Positions 30,208 to 40,768 of a stretch of 40,768 nucleotides of DNA are shown here, one piece after another. Every line of letters starts with the position of its first letter. The first letter of the stretch is position 1. This stretch comes from Planoprotostelium fungivorum. Lineage: Eukaryota > Evosea > Variosea > Cavosteliida > Cavosteliaceae. The stretch lies in assembly GCA_003024175.1 (NCBI GenBank), contig MDYQ01000235.1, positions 1 through 40,768 of the forward strand. Direction: 5' to 3'. The notes under the pieces were generated by a model. That model saw nothing but the letters and a program-made list of their open reading frames with translations. It was not told the DNA's origin and did no database searches. A program made the position numbers and the translations under genes.

Positions 30208-32036
30208 TCACAGGGAGCGATAGTCTTGAATGACTTTCTCTAATTGAACGAAGCTTAGATCGAAATCATCACGAGTGATTCCGTGTGCTTCGTATTGATA
30301 CAGATAAGCTCCCGAGTGGTACATGTTGTACGCCTTACTGACGATCTTATCTAACGGTTGTACGGCCGATTGGGAATTACTTTCATCTTCAGTTCTATCT
30401 CACACTGCATCTCTTCACCTCAATAAAGTGGCACACTTGCTGTACTTCTTAAAGGTCTTTGTGCTGGTGCACACCATCATGGGCTTTAAGGTCCATGAAG
30501 TGTACAACTTAGGATGAAAGAAAGAGGAGGGGTCGAATTTGTTCAGTTCACTTCCCCTGGCGAACAGAACATTGGAGAGGGATCGATTGATGGATCGATG
30601 GGGTCCTGCATCTGTTTGTCATCAGCCACATCGTTCTTTTCATTTAAGTCGATTCAAATTCGTCCCTTGTCTATACTATACCCCTTACGATGATGCTGAT
30701 GATGATGATGATACGATGATCACCCACCTTCGATTTTTACATTCCAGTTGATGCCTTCCTCTATCTTTGCGTCCGTCAATAACATTTGGTGAAGATGTTT
30801 CGTCAGCCCCGACCACAGGTACGAACTGAAAGCTACTGATGTCGATGGCATCTACATTCAGTGAGAAGAAGAGAGAAGAGGAAAGGAAACCTGTGGAATC
30901 GTCTTGAAGTGGATCATCTTGTAATTCGTGTGGGGAACGAGATGTCGCATGATCCCACTGAAGAAATGGACCCTCTCTCTCTTCATCGTATCGGTACTGT
31001 TTGGTCTCCAACGATGACAAGGTAATAGAGTGTTACCCACGTTGTGTGCGATCACCTTTTTGTCTTCCATTAGAAGACGAGATGACGAGATGATGGTGAT
31101 CGTCACCTTGTTCATGTCATCGAAAGAAACCTGTTTCGCTCAGTCGATGTATTTTAGAAGATGAATCCACCTGTTTGATATTGAGGAGTTTATTGCAGAC
31201 GGTGTGCAGTTGATCGTTCTCCATGATCATGATGGCATCTGCTTCCTGTTTGTGTCATCTCCCGTCGATCACTTGTTCTCACTTGATACAGATGAGACAA
31301 ACTCAACACGGCGTTGTAATTCTGTATGATGACTTCTCCTGTCTGAAACGGCCACACAGGTAGATTGACAATGTACGACTTTGGATACTCTTCTCTCAAT
31401 ATCTCCGTGGTGTAAGTCCCTGCAGGCGTGAGCGAACGATGTGATGTCCATCGATCACCGACTCCTGATCCCGTTCCACCGGCCAGACTGAGTGTGATGA
31501 GAAATCCTCCAAAGTGATCGCATGCTTCGACCTGACAACGCGTCACTCTTTGGACATTCCATCTCTGCTTCTCTCACCTCTCTCCTCGTGAGATCCAAGA
31601 CTGCTTCTTTAGAGGTGGGTCCGTGGGTGGAATGTCTTCGTCAGAGTGAGTGAGAGAAGGAGAATGGAACTCACCCGTAAGCCCAATTATTGGCTGAGCC
31701 ACTGGATTTATTGAAGCTTCCGAGGGGATTGTATCGCCATACACCATTCTTCTCTGCTTCTGACATCACTTGTGTAATGACTTTCGGTTCCATATCTACT
31801 AAGACAGCTCGAGCTGTGTGAATCGATCTCTTGACTGTTTTTGTCTCAGGATCAGATGATGTGACTTCGGAATCACCCTCTTCTGTATCTTGATGAAAGA
31901 ATGTGTTCCATATGAGATCACAATAGGTTCCATCGGATTGTGTCGCCTCAGCGCTCAGGGTATCATAGATCTCTTTTCCAACTTGATTTCCGCATTGTCC
32001 AACCTGAACAGTCACCAGTTGTTGATAGTTGGTCAT
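30208..32036 (-). CDS. TUBD1: Delta-tubulin
   Basis: This tubulin is needed for triplet microtubules of centrioles and basal bodies. The start 'QLVTVQVGQCGNQVGKEIYD' gives the GTP-binding T1 loop. 'ARAVLVDMEPKVITQVM' and 'SGSANNWAYG' match delta-tubulin specifically (not alpha, beta or gamma). 'LITLSLAGGTGSGVG' is the tubulin signature loop. 'FQTGEVIIQNYNAVLSLSHLY', 'MRHLVPHTNYKMIHF' and the C-terminus 'VQPLDKIVSKAYNMYHSGAY', then 'GITRDDFDLSFVQLEKVI', line up with human TUBD1. Several introns of 40 to 80 bases; the middle exon joins (30700-30860) were only partly resolved. The ATG at 32036 gives MTNYQQLVTV; an upstream codon adds three residues. An acidic insertion (HQDTEEGDSEVTSSD) lies in the N-terminal third. 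Confidence 0.92.
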
Positions 32037-32618
32037 CTCTATCACATAAGCCTCATCGGTGTACCTTTTTACAAGCCGGAACCAAAATAAATAGAATTCA
32101 AAGTGATGCGTGCATCGTGCTGCACCGCATCAGCCTTGCTAGCTATTGGTTGCCGGGTGTGGAGGTGGGGAATCCTGCTTCATTTGGTGTCCAAGGTGTA
32201 TCGCTTTTGGTTTGATGAGTGGCGGGATGACTTCGAACAGCCACACGATCGAACTACAGAAGGTGAGGAATAGAACATTGAGCCTGACTACTTTATGAGA
32301 CAAATTGAGTCGATAATACGTGGTTCATTTGAACATCGTTTGAGCTGCTGAAGATGTCACGGCGGGTACCCGTAGGAGTGTGTCGATGTTTGCTCATCGT
32401 CGAACGTCTTGAAGGCATTGAACCTCATAACGATCTCCTTATAATAGTAATTACCACTTAACCTGTTACTGAGTCGCATTTTGCTGCTGCGACCTTGCAA
32501 TGAGCGAAGAATTCTTCGATTTAACGTTCACCGAATGACTTAACTTTTGACGTGAAAGGCATCGGTGTGGTGCACAAAACACAAACACACCAATCCCAAC
32601 CACTCTAAAGCCGCAGGA
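32037..32618. other. Spacer between delta-tubulin and the LRR receptor
   Basis: This 582-base gap separates two divergent start codons and should contain both promoters. I found no open frame with protein character, no tRNA-like B box, and no clear repeat. Confidence 0.5.
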
Positions 32619-35600
32619 ATGGTGGTTACCACACCTCTTCCCGTATCCCTTTGTGTGTTCGCAATCCTCATTGGAATACCCGAAAGCAGCACGGCGATCG
32701 ATCTATATGGGGCACTGCAGAACATCTGGATGGCCCTGGAAGGTGACTCCTTCTATTTCGTACATATATCGGTCTCGATCACTGAGATGAGATGTTAGGT
32801 CCAACTCCATATTGGAGCGGAATGGATGTGGGTGAAGGGAAGAAATAAGAGCTAACGCCTTTCAGATCTGCAACGCGAAAGACTACATCGGAGTGACTTG
32901 CGATTCCACTGGATCGTGGCCTACCTCCATCCGGCTTAGCAGTAAAAATCTGAACGGCACTCTCTCCCCTTCCATAGGAGATCTCGTCAACCTCACATCC
33001 ATCGATCTCGGTAACAACCATCTGTCCGGTCCCATCCCCGACACCATCGGCCAGCTCGTTTCTCTCACACGTCTCGATCTCTACTACAATCGTCTCAACG
33101 GCTCCATCCCTGATTCCATCGGAAACCTCACCTCTCTCCAGTACCTCTCTCTCTTCTACAACCAATTGACCGGTCCTATTCCTGACTCCATCTGTAACCT
33201 CGCCCCCGTCACGACTCTTTATCTATCGAGCAATCGCCTGTCCGGTTCAATCCCTTCATGCATCGGCAACTTGCATCTTCTCAAGTATCTCTGGCTCTAT
33301 GATAATCAGCTAAATGGTCCCATCCCTAATTCCATCGGCGATCTCATTTCTCTAAGTGACCTCCATTTCGGCAACAATCAACTGAACGGATCCATCCCTT
33401 CTACCATTGGCGACCTCACCTCTCTCACCTCTCTCATCCTCTATGGCAATCAACTGTCCGGCCCCCTGCCAGACTCCATCTGCAACCTTCACCTGCTCAA
33501 TCAACTTCTTCTGCAGAGTAACAAGCTCACCGGACCTATACCTTCTTGCATCGGTAACCTCGCATCTCTCAGTACCCTCTGGCTGCACGGTAACAAGATG
33601 AGCGGTCCCATCCCGGACAGCATCGGCGACACATCCCTCCAGCAGATCCTCCTGAATGGTAATCAATTCGATGGAGTCATACCTGCCTCTATGGGAAAGT
33701 TGAGCAATTTGATGAACATCGAGATGCCGAGGAACCGATTCACGGGTGAGAATTAAATTTCAATTCCGATTTTCATGTTTGATGTTCGTCATCACATCAT
33801 GTCCATCACAGTCACTCACACTCTGATTCAGGAAGTATTCCACAAGAAGTCATCGATCTACCGATTCTGAGTTACTTTGATGTATCTTACAACCTCCTCA
33901 ACGGTACAGTACCCGATAGAAACTCTAGCCTTCCTGCTCTTGGCACTCTCTCGATGGATTACAATCGATTGACCTCGGTGGGGTACATCAATGTCACGGG
34001 CTCTTGTTCTCTCAATGGAAATGCTTTTCCTTGTCTACCCACACTCAACGTGTCGACAAAGTGTGTCGGCAGTGTAGTCTACCTGCCTTGTACCAGTAGC
34101 TCCAGCACCACATCTTCTAGTACCAGCTCAACGTCCAGCACCACATCATCGACATCATCCAGCTCATCCACCACATCATCAACGTCATCCAGCACCACAT
34201 CTTCCAGTACCAGCTCATCGTCCACCACATCATCGACGACATCCAGCTCATCATCCAGTACCACATCATCAACGTCATCCAGTACCACGTCATCAACGTC
34301 ATCCAGCTCATCATCCAGTACCACGAGTTCGTCATCGACGACATCCATCACACCCACCACCTTCATCACTGATCACACGAATGTCACTGTAGTCGTGCAG
34401 ACATTGTACGACAACAACACGAAGATATCAGCGACAGATGCAAAGGTGAGAACCACCTGAAGAGAATCGCGATGTAACTGATTCATCACAGAACATTTTG
34501 AACAGTACACTGCAGAATAATGCGGATGTGAGTGAATGACAGAAGAGAGAGATTGACATGTGATAGACCGTACAAGTCATATCTGCCGTTGTGGTGGCTC
34601 TGTTGCGTAACACTACCGCAGTATCCTTCGATTACATTACGAAAGATGTTTCGATCAAGCTGCAGACGTACAACACGACGAGCCTGAATGTGAGAGAGAG
34701 TATATCGAGTAAGATCGAGAACAGCAGTGTCGCCGTGGCTCTACCTGCGTCTGTCTTTTCATCTCAACAGCAAGGTGAATGGTGCGTGAGAAGTTGTGGA
34801 CTGAGGGACAACAGTTTCCGTGTCGTTATCATCTGTATCGTACAATCCGTTCGAGTCCGTCTACAACGAGACCATGTGAGTCATCGATATTTAATGTGAG
34901 AACAGGAAGATTGAAGGAAGAATAGATACAGTCCAGTCATCGGCGTCAGCGTGTATGCACAAGGCAAAGAGATCGATGTCAGAGGAGTCTCCGAACTCAT
35001 CAACGTCACGATGGGTTCGATCACATCTATACCCTCTGGCTATGGTGAACATTACTCGTCTATATCTCTCTGACGGTGAGAACAGAGGCAGTGTGTCAGT
35101 ATTGGAACGAGACATTCATCTTATGGTCGAGAGATGGTTGCAGCCTCGTCTTCGATGCAGATGTGGCCATCTGTCAGTGCACTCACCTCACCAACTTTTC
35201 CATCGGTGTTCAGCCGCGAGCAGCACCCACAGAACAAGTCATCCCTCCATCACAAGACAGCGGCAGCAGCAAGACGAAGCTGATCATCATTGCCTGCTGC
35301 AGCGCGGGAGGACTTCTTCTCATTCTCATCGTCTCCCTCTTGGTCTATCGCAAGATGCATCGATACAAGAGAGTGAGTAGAAGAGAAATCGAATCGAGCT
35401 GATGAAGCGTAGGATGATACCGAGACGAACTTATCTGTGGTGGTCGATACGGAAGGTATCGAGTTTCAGAAGAAGATTGGGGAGGGAAAGAGAGGACAGG
35501 TGTGGAAGAGCACATACAAAGAGACAACTGTCGTGGCTGTCAAGAAATTGATCGAAGGCATCGATATCGAGAGAGAATGTGATGTAGCAAAGGTGAGGAG

Positions 35601-36404
35601 AGAGATAGAAGTGAGAAATGACAGAATTAGGGACTGCATCATCCCAACATCGTACAATATCTCGGAAGAAGTTTGAAAGGTGAATCCATCACATCTATTT
35701 CGATCGACTGACAAATCCACAGAGAGGTACATCGTCATGGAATATATGGAAGACGAGACACTTCACCATCTTCTCTCCTCTCAATCTCGACTCACCATAG
35801 ACATGATGTTCATGATGTGAGACAGTCGACGTCACGCTAGAGTTTCTGACAGTAGAACAGATGTGAAGGAGTCAGCAAAGCATTATCGTACATATCATCC
35901 ATGGACATGGTACACATTTCTGTCGTGCCGAGCAAGGTATCTCTATCTATCATTTCATTCAAGATCTGACGAGAAAAGATTTTACTGAGTGGAATGACGG
36001 CCAAGTTGAACTGCTTCTCTTGCATCGTCGCAGAATCTTCTCCTTATCGCTCGAAATCGGATCGCTTTTACACGGTAGGTCACGTTCACATGATGACGAT
36101 TGAACTCCATCAGGCACCCGAGGTGATCGAAGACAAGCGATACAGAGCCAGCGGACATGTCTATAACGTCGGTGTGCTCCTGTGGTCGATGGTTACCGGT
36201 AGTTATTATCTCTACGATACGGCGAGAGAGGGCAGAGATGTGAAAGTGGCCGTGGATAAGACAATGGACGAGAAGGTGTCACAGCTGATCGTAGACTGCA
36301 CGAAGAAAAGACCAGAAGAGAGACCGAGCCTGAAGGGGATCATCGAGAGGATTTCGATCCAAGAAGAGAAACGTTTCTTTGGAAAGAAGTTTGAAGAAGA
36401 ATGA
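32619..36404 (+). CDS. LRR / Ser-Thr stalk / GPS / TM / pseudokinase receptor
   Basis: A signal peptide (PVSLCVFAILIGIPESSTA) and LRR N-cap ('LQNIWMALEG', 'CNAKDYIGVTCDS') lead into about 12 plant-type leucine-rich repeats of 24 residues (e.g. LTSIDLGNNHLSGPIPDTIG). A Ser/Thr stalk of about 85 residues follows, then a GAIN-like region ('VQVISAVVVALLRNTT', 'IGVSVYAQGKEIDV') ending in a GPS motif: VCQYWNETFILW, DGC, then ICQCTHLTNF, with the H-L-T cleavage triplet. One TM helix comes next (LIIIACCSAGGLLLILIVSL). The kinase keeps the glycine loop (IGEGKRGQVW) and lysine (VAVKKL), and 'HHPNIVQYLGRSL', but HRD reads H-I-S (MVHISVVPSK) and DFG reads N-C-F (KLNCFSC). The C-lobe 'APEVIEDKRY', 'YNVGVLLWSMVTG', 'KRPEERPSL' is intact. 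So it is most likely a pseudokinase. About 12 introns. Confidence 0.88.
34080..34350 (+). repeat. Coding Ser/Thr minisatellite (receptor stalk)
   Basis: Imperfect tandem units built from TCCAGCACCACATCATC / TCATCCAGTACCACG encode an almost pure Ser/Thr stalk (about 85 residues) between the LRR region and the GPS region. It is probably O-glycosylated and extended. Similar S/T repeats occur in the surface protein at 3322-4652. Confidence 0.75.
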
Positions 36405-37127
36405 AACACTTGGATACTTTGTCATTTACAATTTCCTTCACTACGTCTTCATATTGGACCATGAACAACATTAATGATTCTCTTCGATCTTTCTTTATCA
36501 CACGAAGGAACAGTAAAGATAAGATATTAAATAAATACTTGGATCATTTACAATTCTCTCTATTGTCATTGAAACGAATACAGATTGTCCAACTAGCTCG
36601 CGGCAAGGTTTAGTACTTACCTCGGTCGCACGTTGTTGTGGATCCAAAATCACCTAAAATCAGAAGTCCTTCACGCAGCCAGAAAGAGAAAGCACTTCAC
36701 AACTGATGAGAAGCAGAAGTCACTTTGAAAAGTCACATCCACTTGATTTACACATTTTTATCCACATTTCTCTAGCACCAATCTCCATTTCACCTCTAAT
36801 CCCATTGCATCACTGTCCACAGCAGCCGAGACGAATGAACCAACAACTCATCCGAGCTTGTCAATCTGTCATTTGTCAGGGACCTCAGTCTGGATCTACA
36901 GCCAATTCGAACACCTCTCCTTCCTCTTCGATGGCTTCAACGTGTGGAGAGAGGCTCAGAGGAACAACACATCGACAGCCCCGGAAATGAGATTGAGAAG
37001 TGACAACTTCGAAAGAGGAGAGGAGAATTTAAGGTGTGGTGACTTCCGCTTGCCACTTCTTTTTTCGCTGAGAGCGAGTGGACATCACAAGAGAGCGTAG
37101 CAACAGAAGCACGAATCGAGGTCAACG
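36405..37127. other. Spacer between the LRR receptor and the antiporter; no firm gene
   Basis: The first 250 bases are AT-rich and look like receptor 3' UTR. From about 36830 to 37060 the plus strand has a long open frame (for example 'SVWIYSQFEHLSFLF', then 'FNVWREAQRNNTS') that could be an exon of a small gene ending in a GTGTGG donor near 37033, but I could not find a convincing start or following exon. It could also be antiporter leader. No RNA gene seen. Confidence 0.35.
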
Positions 37128-40100
37128 ATGGCAGGGGGCTCTATATTATCTGGTGGAACCCCGGTGGATGCTCCAATCAGTCTTTTCCTCGTCCAGCTGT
37201 GCCTCGTGGTCACTCTGTGCCGCCTCCTCACATACGCTTTCCATCCACTCAAGAGTGAGATCCAGTGACATCAGATTATCATCAATTGACGAGAATGCAG
37301 TTCCAGGAGTGGTAGCTGAAGTTGTCGCTGGCATCCTTCTGGGACCATCTGTATTGGGTGATTCAATCGTTTGTCTCATTCACTATGATTCATAAAAGAT
37401 GCAGGAAGGATCCCAGGCTATATACCGAATCTGTTTCCACCCACGACCACCAATCTAGCATGCACTTATCCTCCCACACACGAAGGCGCCATCCACGTGA
37501 GAAGCTTCTCCTCTCGGCTTTTTTGATCCTCTGTCAGGGATCTCTACAAGCATACGGACCCATCGAGGTTCTCTATGTCTTTGCAAAATTTGGAGATATC
37601 CTCTTCATGTTTCTGATGGGTGTCGAGTTAGACATTGGCGTTCTGAGGAGAAACGTGAAATCTGGATTGGCCATCGGTGTCGCCTCTATGGCTCTACCTT
37701 TCGCCTTTGTGAGTGAACAACATTGCGAGACATCTCCTCAAACTGCAACAGGGAAGTGGCATCGCTTACGTCATCTACGATCACGTTGGAGATTCAGGAG
37801 CCACCGTCAATTTTTCGACCTTTCTCGTCTTCGTCTGTGTTGCCATGTCCATCACCGCCGTGAGTCAACATGATGATCTGATGGATCCTCCTGACTGTGG
37901 TACCGCAGTTTCCAGTCCTCGCCCACATTCTATCCGAGACCGGTTTAATGGGATCACGCATCGGAAAATTATCTCTCACCGCCGCCGTCTTCAATGACGT
38001 CATGTGACGATCGATCATCGTGAGATCATCACTGATACCACGCAGTGCGTGGATCTTATTGGCCGTCGTGGTCAGTATCGCAAAGGCTCACAACGCGGTG
38101 TATGCCGTCTACACTCTTCTGGTGTTGGCTGGTTTCTGTGGGGTCATGCTCTTCGCAGTGCGTCCCCTCTTGAATGCTCTCGCGAAATCCAGGAGCCTCG
38201 GAACTTCCGACGGAGTCTTATCTCTCAACGTCGTCGCCGCCTTCCTCGTCTGTGAGTCAACTTCACCTTCGTAAACGCATCACGACGCGGTAACTACCGT
38301 GACGCAGAGTCCATCGTTCAATTCGACTGACGAGATGTTCAGCCATCTTCCTCTGCGCATGGTTCACACAGATCATCGGAGTGGATGTCATCTTTGGTGG
38401 TTTCATCATGGGTCTCACTGTACCCAAGATCAATCATCTCCCAGAGAGATTCGTCAAATCCATCGAAGGTTTGTCCATCGAATGAAACATCCACTGATGC
38501 CCTCAGATATCGCCGTGGTGTTACTCTTACCTCTGTACTTTACCAATTCTGGTCTAAAGTGAGGGGAGATGTAAGGTTGGAGACTGACGTAGGCAGGACG
38601 GACATCGGACTGTTGAACACCGGAGTCAAGTGGGGAGTCGTACTTCTCGTCATCTTCGGTGCTTGTGTCGGTAAGATCGCTGCGGCTGTATTGGCGACCA
38701 AGTTGTTCGCAAAGACATCGTGGAGAGAGAGCTGGACCGTGGGATTCCTCATGAACACGAAAGGTGATCATCTCATCACGATCGTCACGTCATCCGATCA
38801 TCATCCAACATATCGATCGCATGACCTTCTCTTTCACACCGTTCACTCTCTCAGGACTGGTCGAACTGATCGTACTGAACGTCGGTTACACCAGTGGTGT
38901 CCTCAACAAAGAGGTAAATATTTCCTTCGTTTCGAGGCTCACACGCCTCAGGTCTTCACGATCTTCATCTTGATGGCCCTGGCAACTACAGCCATCACGG
39001 GACCCGCCGTACACTTTATCTATCAGAAATCACAAGCTCACGCTAGATACGCTGATTCCTTCCGTGCTGTCGTGGCTGTATCCCACAATACGACGGTACC
39101 GTGGTGCACCGAAGTCCTCCCTCTACTGTTTGGAAGAGGAAACAAAGAGTTGAAGCTCTTCGTTATGCAGGTGAGAGTGAATGTCATCGGAGGACTCAAT
39201 TGGACGTAGGAGATTGACGATCGACCATCGACGTACATGTACAGCGAGTTCAGTGGGCTCTTGGATGATCTGCAACTCAAAAAGACCAGCAAGAATTTAG
39301 ACTCGGGCAAATTGACGATCATCCCGAAGGTATTATCTTCGGCCAGATTGTCACACGATCTCCTGCTTCGATGCGAATACAAGGCTTACGATCTCGTCTT
39401 CGTGGAGATCCAAATGAAGGTGAAGAATGAAATGAATCGAGTAGATTGTGAATGGGATATCAACCGTTGGCAGGTCAAAGTGCACGAAGAGACGTCGATG
39501 AGAGTGAGATCGGACACATCGAGAGTCAACCTGATGAAGGTGAGAGGGAGAAGAAAAGGTTCGAAGTGAACCGAGGACAGACATCCGCTATCGCACATCA
39601 CATGATCACTCATTATCCAAGACCACTCGCCGTATTCATCCACAAGACCGAAGTTCAACCGAAGTGCACTCGTGTCTTGTTCGTGTACGAGGGAAAGCCT
39701 TTCGAGTCGTTAGCCTTAGATTTCATCAAGGTGACATGATAGAGAGTGGCCCAACTGATGATGAGATAGACGTTAGCCAATTCAGGATCAGACATGCAGA
39801 TCACTTATTTGGTGAAGAACGAAGTCGAGTTCGATCTACAGATGGAAGGAGAGAATGGAGAGAAAGAGATCAGCCCTCCTTCCCCCGCAGAGATCATCCG
39901 CTGTCAAGATCCCATGAACAGCTTCTCGAAATACGAGAACGCATGTGATCTCATCATCATCGGAGGTGATCGATCGTCTAGCACCACATTCCGCTCGGCC
40001 ACACTTCAAGACAGTCTCACTCCTCTCCTCGTCTTATTTGCTCCACCCGGAGAAGAGACACAAGAGAGGAAGAGTTTCCAGCTCAGTGACCTCGACGTGG

Positions 40101-40470
40101 AGATGTCTGTCTATCGAAGGGTGAGACGAGATCATCATCACCTCCACCTCCATCATCACAAGTTGACACGAGATAGCCTCGATACGTTGAGACGGAGAGA
40201 GAGAAGATCAGAACGACCACGGGTGGTAGACCCACTGGTAGAGCCTTCACAGGTGGTCGCATGGGTCCACCACGTCCTCTACCAGAGATCCTCCTCCCTC
40301 CTTCTCCTCCTCCCGTAGTGGAGATTCCTCTCGGTGTAAGCGAAGGTGTCAATGAGAACGAAAGTCAGCCAGTGCTGCAGGCGGACAAGGAGAGAGCTAG
40401 AGCCATCACGGGTGGAAGACCTCGCTCGAGAAAGAACTCTGTGGAAGCTCCACCAGTTGATTTGCCATGA
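37128..40470 (+). CDS. CPA2-type cation/H+ antiporter (CHX/Kha1-like)
   Basis: This is a monovalent cation-proton exchanger of the CPA2 family. The membrane domain has 'SLFLVQLCLVVTLCRLLTYA', 'PGVVAEVVAGILLGPSVLG', 'IPGYIPNLFP', 'LFMFLMGVELDIGVLRR', 'GVASMALPFAF', 'FPVLAHILSETGL', 'IGKLSLTAAVFNDV', 'GVDVIFGGFIMGLTVP', 'IAVVLLLPLYFTNSGLK', and 'VELIVLNVGYTSGVLN'. 'LTAAVFND' carries the ion-site Asp pair region in N-D rather than D-D form. The long cytosolic tail has blocks like the USP-fold tail of plant CHX proteins ('VVAVSHNTTVPWCTEVLPLL' and 'DLIIIGGDRSSS', then 'LTPLLVLFAP'). The extreme end is Pro-rich. At least 14 introns. It starts at ATG 37128. Likely K+ and pH balance in endomembranes. 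Confidence 0.87.
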
Positions 40471-40768
40471 TAAATTGTACAAACTTTGGAAGATCATAGG
40501 GCACGGTCCACTCTTAAATTCTGACTTCTGACTGACCACGTTGGGACCTCAGGTGGTACCTGAACGTCTGACAGCGCTCCTTAAGGGGTCAGTGCTGAAA
40601 TTCGGACGTCCTGCTCTTCAAGTCGGACCACCGCGAGATATTTATCGTTCCAATTTTAGAAATCTTTACCGGGGCTCATGTGCAGAAGGTGCCTCGAACC
40701 AGGACCGTCCATCCTCTCACACGACACAGATTTGCACAGACATCAACCTCTGTTCCGCTCCCACTGCT
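40471..40768. other. Right edge, no gene called
   Basis: The last 298 bases follow the antiporter stop. No open frame of useful length or RNA signature was found. A GGTTCGAGG on the minus strand near 40690 resembles part of a tRNA B box, but the flanks do not fold into a tRNA by eye. Confidence 0.5.

Noticed and set aside
34079-34369. Minus-strand frames of D/V and W/M repeats
   Set aside because: They are antisense readings of the Ser/Thr stalk of the LRR receptor.
40680-40710. tRNA-like B box on the minus strand
   Set aside because: The conserved CC after GGTTCGA is missing and no cloverleaf could be drawn by eye.

Overview
The window is a chromosome end from a compact, intron-rich eukaryotic genome. 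It opens with eight copies of a 7-base CCCTAAA telomere repeat (TTTAGGG on the other strand). Genes lie on both strands, usually 20 to 160 bases apart, and carry many tiny introns (about 34 to 60 bases, mostly GTGAG/GTGA...YAG). The protein mix is delta-tubulin, AP-3 sigma, DH-PH RhoGEF, TALE homeodomains, several receptor kinases, a sedolisin and a plant-style LRR receptor. This fits a free-living protist and, as an inference from gene content and intron style, most likely an amoebozoan of the protosteloid (Protostelium/Planoprotostelium-like) kind with a flagellate stage. The species call is not proven.

Layout. 1-60 is telomere repeat. 61 to about 1100 is the 3' end of a chromovirus (Ty3/gypsy) fossil cut off by the telomere. 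1100-3160 is a more AT-rich subtelomeric stretch with a small ZZ-finger protein and a rhodanese-methyltransferase fusion. 3322-4652 is a mucin-like membrane protein. 4818-6506 is a repeat protein that looks axonemal. 6527-8312 holds two divergently transcribed TALE-type homeodomain genes that share a 98-base promoter. 8359-10433 is a CorA-type Mg2+ transporter and 10911-12459 a membrane-anchored sedolisin. 12558-18819 is a giant receptor kinase with a beta-helix ectodomain. 18916-22706 holds small genes: a ubiquitin-like protein, a DMAC1-like protein, AP-3 sigma, a Cys/His protein and two unknowns. 22953-28277 holds an IQ-DH-PH RhoGEF, the Trm10 tRNA methyltransferase and a Ser/Thr kinase. 29141-32036 holds an alveolin-like repeat protein and delta-tubulin. 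32619-36404 is an LRR / Ser-Thr stalk / GPS / TM / pseudokinase receptor. 37128-40470 is a CPA2/CHX-type cation-proton antiporter.

Main points. (1) The homeodomain pair has the layout of a fungal HD mating-type locus. (2) The LRR-GPS receptor joins an adhesion-GPCR-type autoproteolysis motif to a degenerate kinase domain instead of a seven-helix bundle. (3) Delta-tubulin and the SHF-x-G repeat protein together suggest triplet basal bodies and a flagellum. Exon boundaries were assigned by eye from reading frame and splice signals, so individual junctions may be off even where gene identity is firm.
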